43,523 nucleotides of DNA from positions 1 to 43,523 of the forward strand of contig CANFVU010000010.1 of assembly GCA_947450545.1 (NCBI GenBank), read 5' to 3'. Position numbers and translations under genes: made by a program. Below the pieces are notes generated by a model. The model saw only the letters and a list, made by a program, of their open reading frames with translations, searched no databases and was not told where the DNA came from. Positions within the stretch are counted from its first letter, which is position 1; each line of letters begins with the position of its first letter. Positions 41,124 through 43,523 of the stretch are shown here, piece by piece. The DNA is from Actinomycetota bacterium. GTDB lineage: Bacteria; Actinomycetota; Actinomycetes; Nanopelagicales; Nanopelagicaceae.

Positions 41124-42521
41124 CTAGTTATCTTTAATAAAGCTTTCAGTCGGCGCTTGGAAACTTGGCGCAATATCTGCAAAGCGAGCAAAGTGAAGTT
41201 GAGCAGCAACAGTAATTGTGCGAGTTGGTCCGTTACGGTGCTTAGCAACAATCAAATCTGCTTCACCAGAACGGTTTGAGCCTTCATACAAATCATCGCG
41301 GTGCAAGAGAATTACCATGTCAGCATCTTGTTCGATCGATCCAGATTCACGAAGGTCAGAGAGCATTGGCTTCTTATCTGCACGTTGTTCAGGTGAACGG
41401 TTGAGCTGGGAGATTGCGATAACAGGAACTTCGAGCTCTTTAGCGAGAAGCTTGAGGTTACGAGAGAACTCTGAAACTTCTTGTTGGCGGCTTTCGACTT
41501 TCTTACCCGAACTCATGAGCTGGAGATAGTCGATGATGATGAGTTTGAGGTTATGACGCTGCTTCAATCGACGCGCTTTCGCACGGATTTCCATAAGTGA
41601 AAGGTTCGGAGAATCATCGATAAAGAGCGGCGCATCAGAAATCTCGCCCATACGCTTTGCGAGGCGGCCCCATTCATCATCAGAGAGTGAGCCAGAACGA
41701 ATGTTATTGAGACCTACGCGCGCTTCTGCAGAGAGCATACGCATTGTGATTTCAGAGCGAGACATTTCAAGAGAGAAGATGACAGATGCATCACCGTTGT
41801 GAATAGATGCATGGCGCGCAATATCAAGACCAAGTGTTGATTTACCAACAGCAGGACGCGCAGCAAGAACGATCATATTTCCTGCATGCAGACCATTTGT
41901 TAACGCATCGAGATCTTTAAATCCTGTTTTGATTCCTTCATCTTTAACACCTGTTGCAATTGCTTCGATTTCATCAAGTGCATCGGGAAGAAGTTCAGAG
42001 AGTTGAATGTAATCTTCAGATGCGCGGCGTTCGGTAACTTCGTAAACCTCTGCTTGCGCTTGGTCGACAACATCATCGACTTCGCCTTCGTTGGAGTAAC
42101 CAAGTTGAACGATCTTTGTTCCAGCTTCAACGAGGCGTCGCATGATTGCGCAGTCGCGAACAATCTTTGCGTAGTAACCAGCGTTTGCTGCAGTCGGTAC
42201 AGATGAAATCAAAGTGTGAAGGTAGGGAGCTCCACCTGCGCGTGCGATATCTCCGCGACGTGTAAGTTCTGCAGAGACAGTGATGGGATCAGCAGGTTCG
42301 CCTTTTCCGTAGAGATCAAGAATTGCATCGTAGATAAGTTCGTGTGCAGGGCGATAGAAGTCGCGCTCTTTTAATATTTCAACAACATCTGCAATTGCAT
42401 CTTTAGAGAGAAGCATTCCGCCAAGAACAGATTGCTCAGCAACGAGATCTTGTGGCGGAGTGCGCTCAAACTCAACAGGGTTGTTGTTATTTGAACGTGC
42501 TGGAAACTCCGCGATACTCAT
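41124..42521 (-). CDS. dnaB: Replicative DNA helicase DnaB
   Basis: A 465-residue hexameric helicase. The N-terminal DnaG-interacting domain (PPQDLVAEQSVLGGMLLSKDA) precedes the RecA-like motor with Walker A AARPAVGKSTL, Walker B IIIDYLQLM, the ISQLNRSPEQR loop and DLRESGSIEQDADM. No intein is present. It is in the usual actinobacterial order rpsR-rplI-dnaB but separated from rplI by a terminator, with a CAGAAT box 6 bases before the ATG. Confidence 0.96.
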   Translation of the reverse strand: MSIAEFPARSNNNNPVEFERTPPQDLVAEQSVLGGMLLSKDAIADVVEILKERDFYRPAHELIYDAILDLYGKGEPADPITVSAELTRRGDIARAGGAPYLHTLISSVPTAANAGYYAKIVRDCAIMRRLVEAGTKIVQLGYSNEGEVDDVVDQAQAEVYEVTERRASEDYIQLSELLPDALDEIEAIATGVKDEGIKTGFKDLDALTNGLHAGNMIVLAARPAVGKSTLGLDIARHASIHNGDASVIFSLEMSRSEITMRMLSAEARVGLNNIRSGSLSDDEWGRLAKRMGEISDAPLFIDDSPNLSLMEIRAKARRLKQRHNLKLIIIDYLQLMSSGKKVESRQQEVSEFSRNLKLLAKELEVPVIAISQLNRSPEQRADKKPMLSDLRESGSIEQDADMVILLHRDDLYEGSNRSGEADLIVAKHRNGPTRTITVAAQLHFARFADIAPSFQAPTESFIKDN

Positions 42522-42527
42522 GGTCGT

Positions 42528-42533
42528 ATTCTG
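42528..42533 (-). promoter_or_regulatory. -10-like box before dnaB
   Basis: CAGAAT on the minus strand, exactly 6 bases before the ATG at 42521, one mismatch from TAGAAT. Confidence 0.35.
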
Positions 42534-42585
42534 GCTTCGAGCACTGACATTCCCTACTAACGCTCACCTCCCATGTGTATGTGCC

Positions 42586-42691
42586 TGTGGGGAAGCTGTG
42601 CACCACCGTGGAAAGCCTGTGGGTAAAGGGTGGATAACCTTCCAACGAAAGTGGATTTCGCGCTCAATTACGCTCTTTACCCTGTGCACAA
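42586..42691. other. Cluster of DnaA-box-like 9-mers in the rplI-dnaB gap
   Basis: TGTGGGGAA (42586-42594), TGTGGGTAA (42618-42626), GGTGGATAA (42629-42637) and TGTGCACAA (42683-42691) each differ from the DnaA box by one or two bases. The rest of the 253-base gap holds the rplI terminator and dnaB promoter region; no gene is seen. Confidence 0.3.
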
Positions 42692-42718
42692 AGGTTTTTT
42701 GAAACGTCTCACAATATG

Positions 42719-42760
42719 AAAAAAGCCCCGTTCCAGATTAAATTCCAGAACGAGGCTTTT
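42719..42760 (-). terminator. Rho-independent terminator after rplI
   Basis: Read on the minus strand, AAAAGCCTCGTTC pairs with GAACGGGGCTTTT (one G-U pair) and the stem runs into a T-run of six. It lies 14 bases after the rplI stop. Confidence 0.85.
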
Positions 42761-42774
42761 CAAAACATCAGAAG

Positions 42775-43218
42775 TTAAGCAGCAACAACCTCGATGACGA
42801 CGTTTGCTGATACTTGGCTGGTGAGTGCAACCTTAACGGTGTACTTACCAAGCTTCTTGATATGTGCAACCTTGAGCTTATGACGATCGATATCAACGCC
42901 AGTTGCGCCTTTGATAGCAAGAACGATCTGCTTATCAGTGACAGAACCGAACAATGAACCTGTTGAGCCAACCTTTGCTTTTACAGCAATAGGTGCCTTC
43001 TCAAGTGAGTTCTTGATTTCAACTGCATGTTCGCGGTCGCGAATTTCACGAGCTGTACGAGCGCGACGAATTGCTTCGATCTGCTTCTCGCCACCAAGTG
43101 ACCAGACGATTGCGTGGCTACGTGGCAACAAGAAGTTGCGACCGTATCCATCTTTCACATTAACAACATCGCCAGCTTGGCCGAGGCCAGTGACTTCACG
43201 AGTAAGGATGAGTTTCAT
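42775..43218 (-). CDS. rplI: 50S ribosomal protein L9
   Basis: A 147-residue protein. The N-terminal RNA-binding domain shows MKLILTREVTGLGQAGDVV and VKDGYGRNFLLPR, then a long central helix rich in charged residues (about 45-75), and a C-terminal domain with GSLFGSVTDKQI. It follows rpsR by 18 bases with an AAGGAACGG ribosome site. Confidence 0.96.
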   Translation of the reverse strand: MKLILTREVTGLGQAGDVVNVKDGYGRNFLLPRSHAIVWSLGGEKQIEAIRRARTAREIRDREHAVEIKNSLEKAPIAVKAKVGSTGSLFGSVTDKQIVLAIKGATGVDIDRHKLKVAHIKKLGKYTVKVALTSQVSANVVIEVVAA

Positions 43219-43236
43219 TTAGTAATCCACCGTTCC

Positions 43237-43523
43237 TTATCGCGCTGTTGATGTGTAAGGCAGAAGTGCCATTTCGCGGCTGTTCTTAACAGCTGCGGCA
43301 ATCTGACGTTGGTGTTGTGTGCAAGCACCTGTTACTCGACGCGCACGAATCTTGCCGCGATCTGAGATGAACTTGCGAAGTGTTGCGATGTCTTTGTAGT
43401 CGATGTAGTTGACCTTTTCACGACAGAAAGAACATGGCTTCTTCTTGAACTTCTTGAGCGCTGCAGCAGAAAGTTTTGGTGCGACCTTCTTTGGCTTCAG
43501 CGTCTTATTACTTCTTGCGCCCA
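43237..43523 (-). CDS. rpsR: 30S ribosomal protein S18 (start just outside window)
   Basis: The frame has 94 codons ending in [10 protein letters not shown]. It contains [29 protein letters not shown] and [15 protein letters not shown], which are S18 signatures. No start codon is seen inside the window. The last two bases (TG on the minus strand, then GGC GCA) suggest an ATG cut by one base, which would give [13 protein letters not shown] and an N-terminal extension rich in lysine. This start is inferred. Confidence 0.93.
   Translation of the reverse strand, partial: GARSNKTLKPKKVAPKLSAAALKKFKKKPCSFCREKVNYIDYKDIATLRKFISDRGKIRARRVTGACTQHQRQIAAAVKNSREMALLPYTSTAR

Noticed and set aside
42522-42774. 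Replication origin
   Set aside because: The 9-mers are imperfect, there is no AT-rich unwinding region, and dnaA/dnaN are not adjacent.

Overview
The window looks like a chromosomal segment of a streamlined, moderately low-GC actinobacterium, probably a freshwater acI/Nanopelagicales (Planktophila-like) lineage. The evidence is gene content and order: PstP-PknB-TrpG-CrgA synteny, a mycobacterial FadE5-type acyl-CoA dehydrogenase, a fused actinobacterial SdhC, an rpsR-rplI-dnaB cluster, very short intergenic spaces and many apparently leaderless genes. The taxonomy is inferred from these features and recalled homologues; no database search was run.

Region 1 (1-1909): the C-terminal tail of a NarL/LuxR-type response regulator, an eight-helix histidine kinase, and a tRNA-Ser(GCT) on the opposite strand whose 3' end overlaps the kinase stop.

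Region 2 (1991-15019, minus strand) is the main accessory module. In transcription order it holds: RbsD/FucU mutarotase-like protein, DeoR regulator, Zn polyol dehydrogenase, DUF2291 protein, an RbsA-RbsC-RbsB type ABC importer, fused DhaK-DhaL kinase, RpiB-like isomerase, TIM-like isomerase, Zn dehydrogenase of the erythritol/L-threitol type, class I phosphomannose-isomerase-like protein and an AroE-like dehydrogenase. The enzymes match a non-phosphorylated-entry tetritol route: erythritol or L-threitol -> L-erythrulose -> L-erythrulose-1-P -> D-erythrulose-4-P -> D-erythrose-4-P. The ManA-like, AroE-like, RbsD-like and second dehydrogenase genes are not part of the characterised pathway, and they make this locus the best candidate for a new system. 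DeoR-type inverted repeats (TAACA...TGTTA) lie before the dehydrogenase and before deoR.

Region 3 (15119-19940): a BenE-family transporter coupled to a class II aldolase, a LacI regulator, and a convergent GH13 alpha-glucosidase.

Region 4 (20047-30062): Xaa-Pro aminopeptidase, two FluC/CrcB genes, a small four-helix membrane protein, succinate dehydrogenase CAB, tRNA-Ser(TGA), then HAD phosphatase, SerS, PheA and an alpha/beta hydrolase.

Region 5 (30085-43523): PP2C phosphatase and PASTA kinase, TrpG/PabA, CrgA, an OmpR/EnvZ-type two-component pair, HtpX, LemA, Dcd, FadE5, an EamA exporter, beta-carbonic anhydrase, DnaB, RplI and RpsR (cut by the window edge).

At least eleven genes show a -10-like TANNNT box placed exactly 6 nt before the start codon, and a further one at 7 nt, suggesting leaderless transcription. 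No intergenic gap exceeds 300 bases; the largest (42522-42774) contains a terminator and DnaA-box-like 9-mers. No CRISPR array, insertion sequence or prophage was seen.
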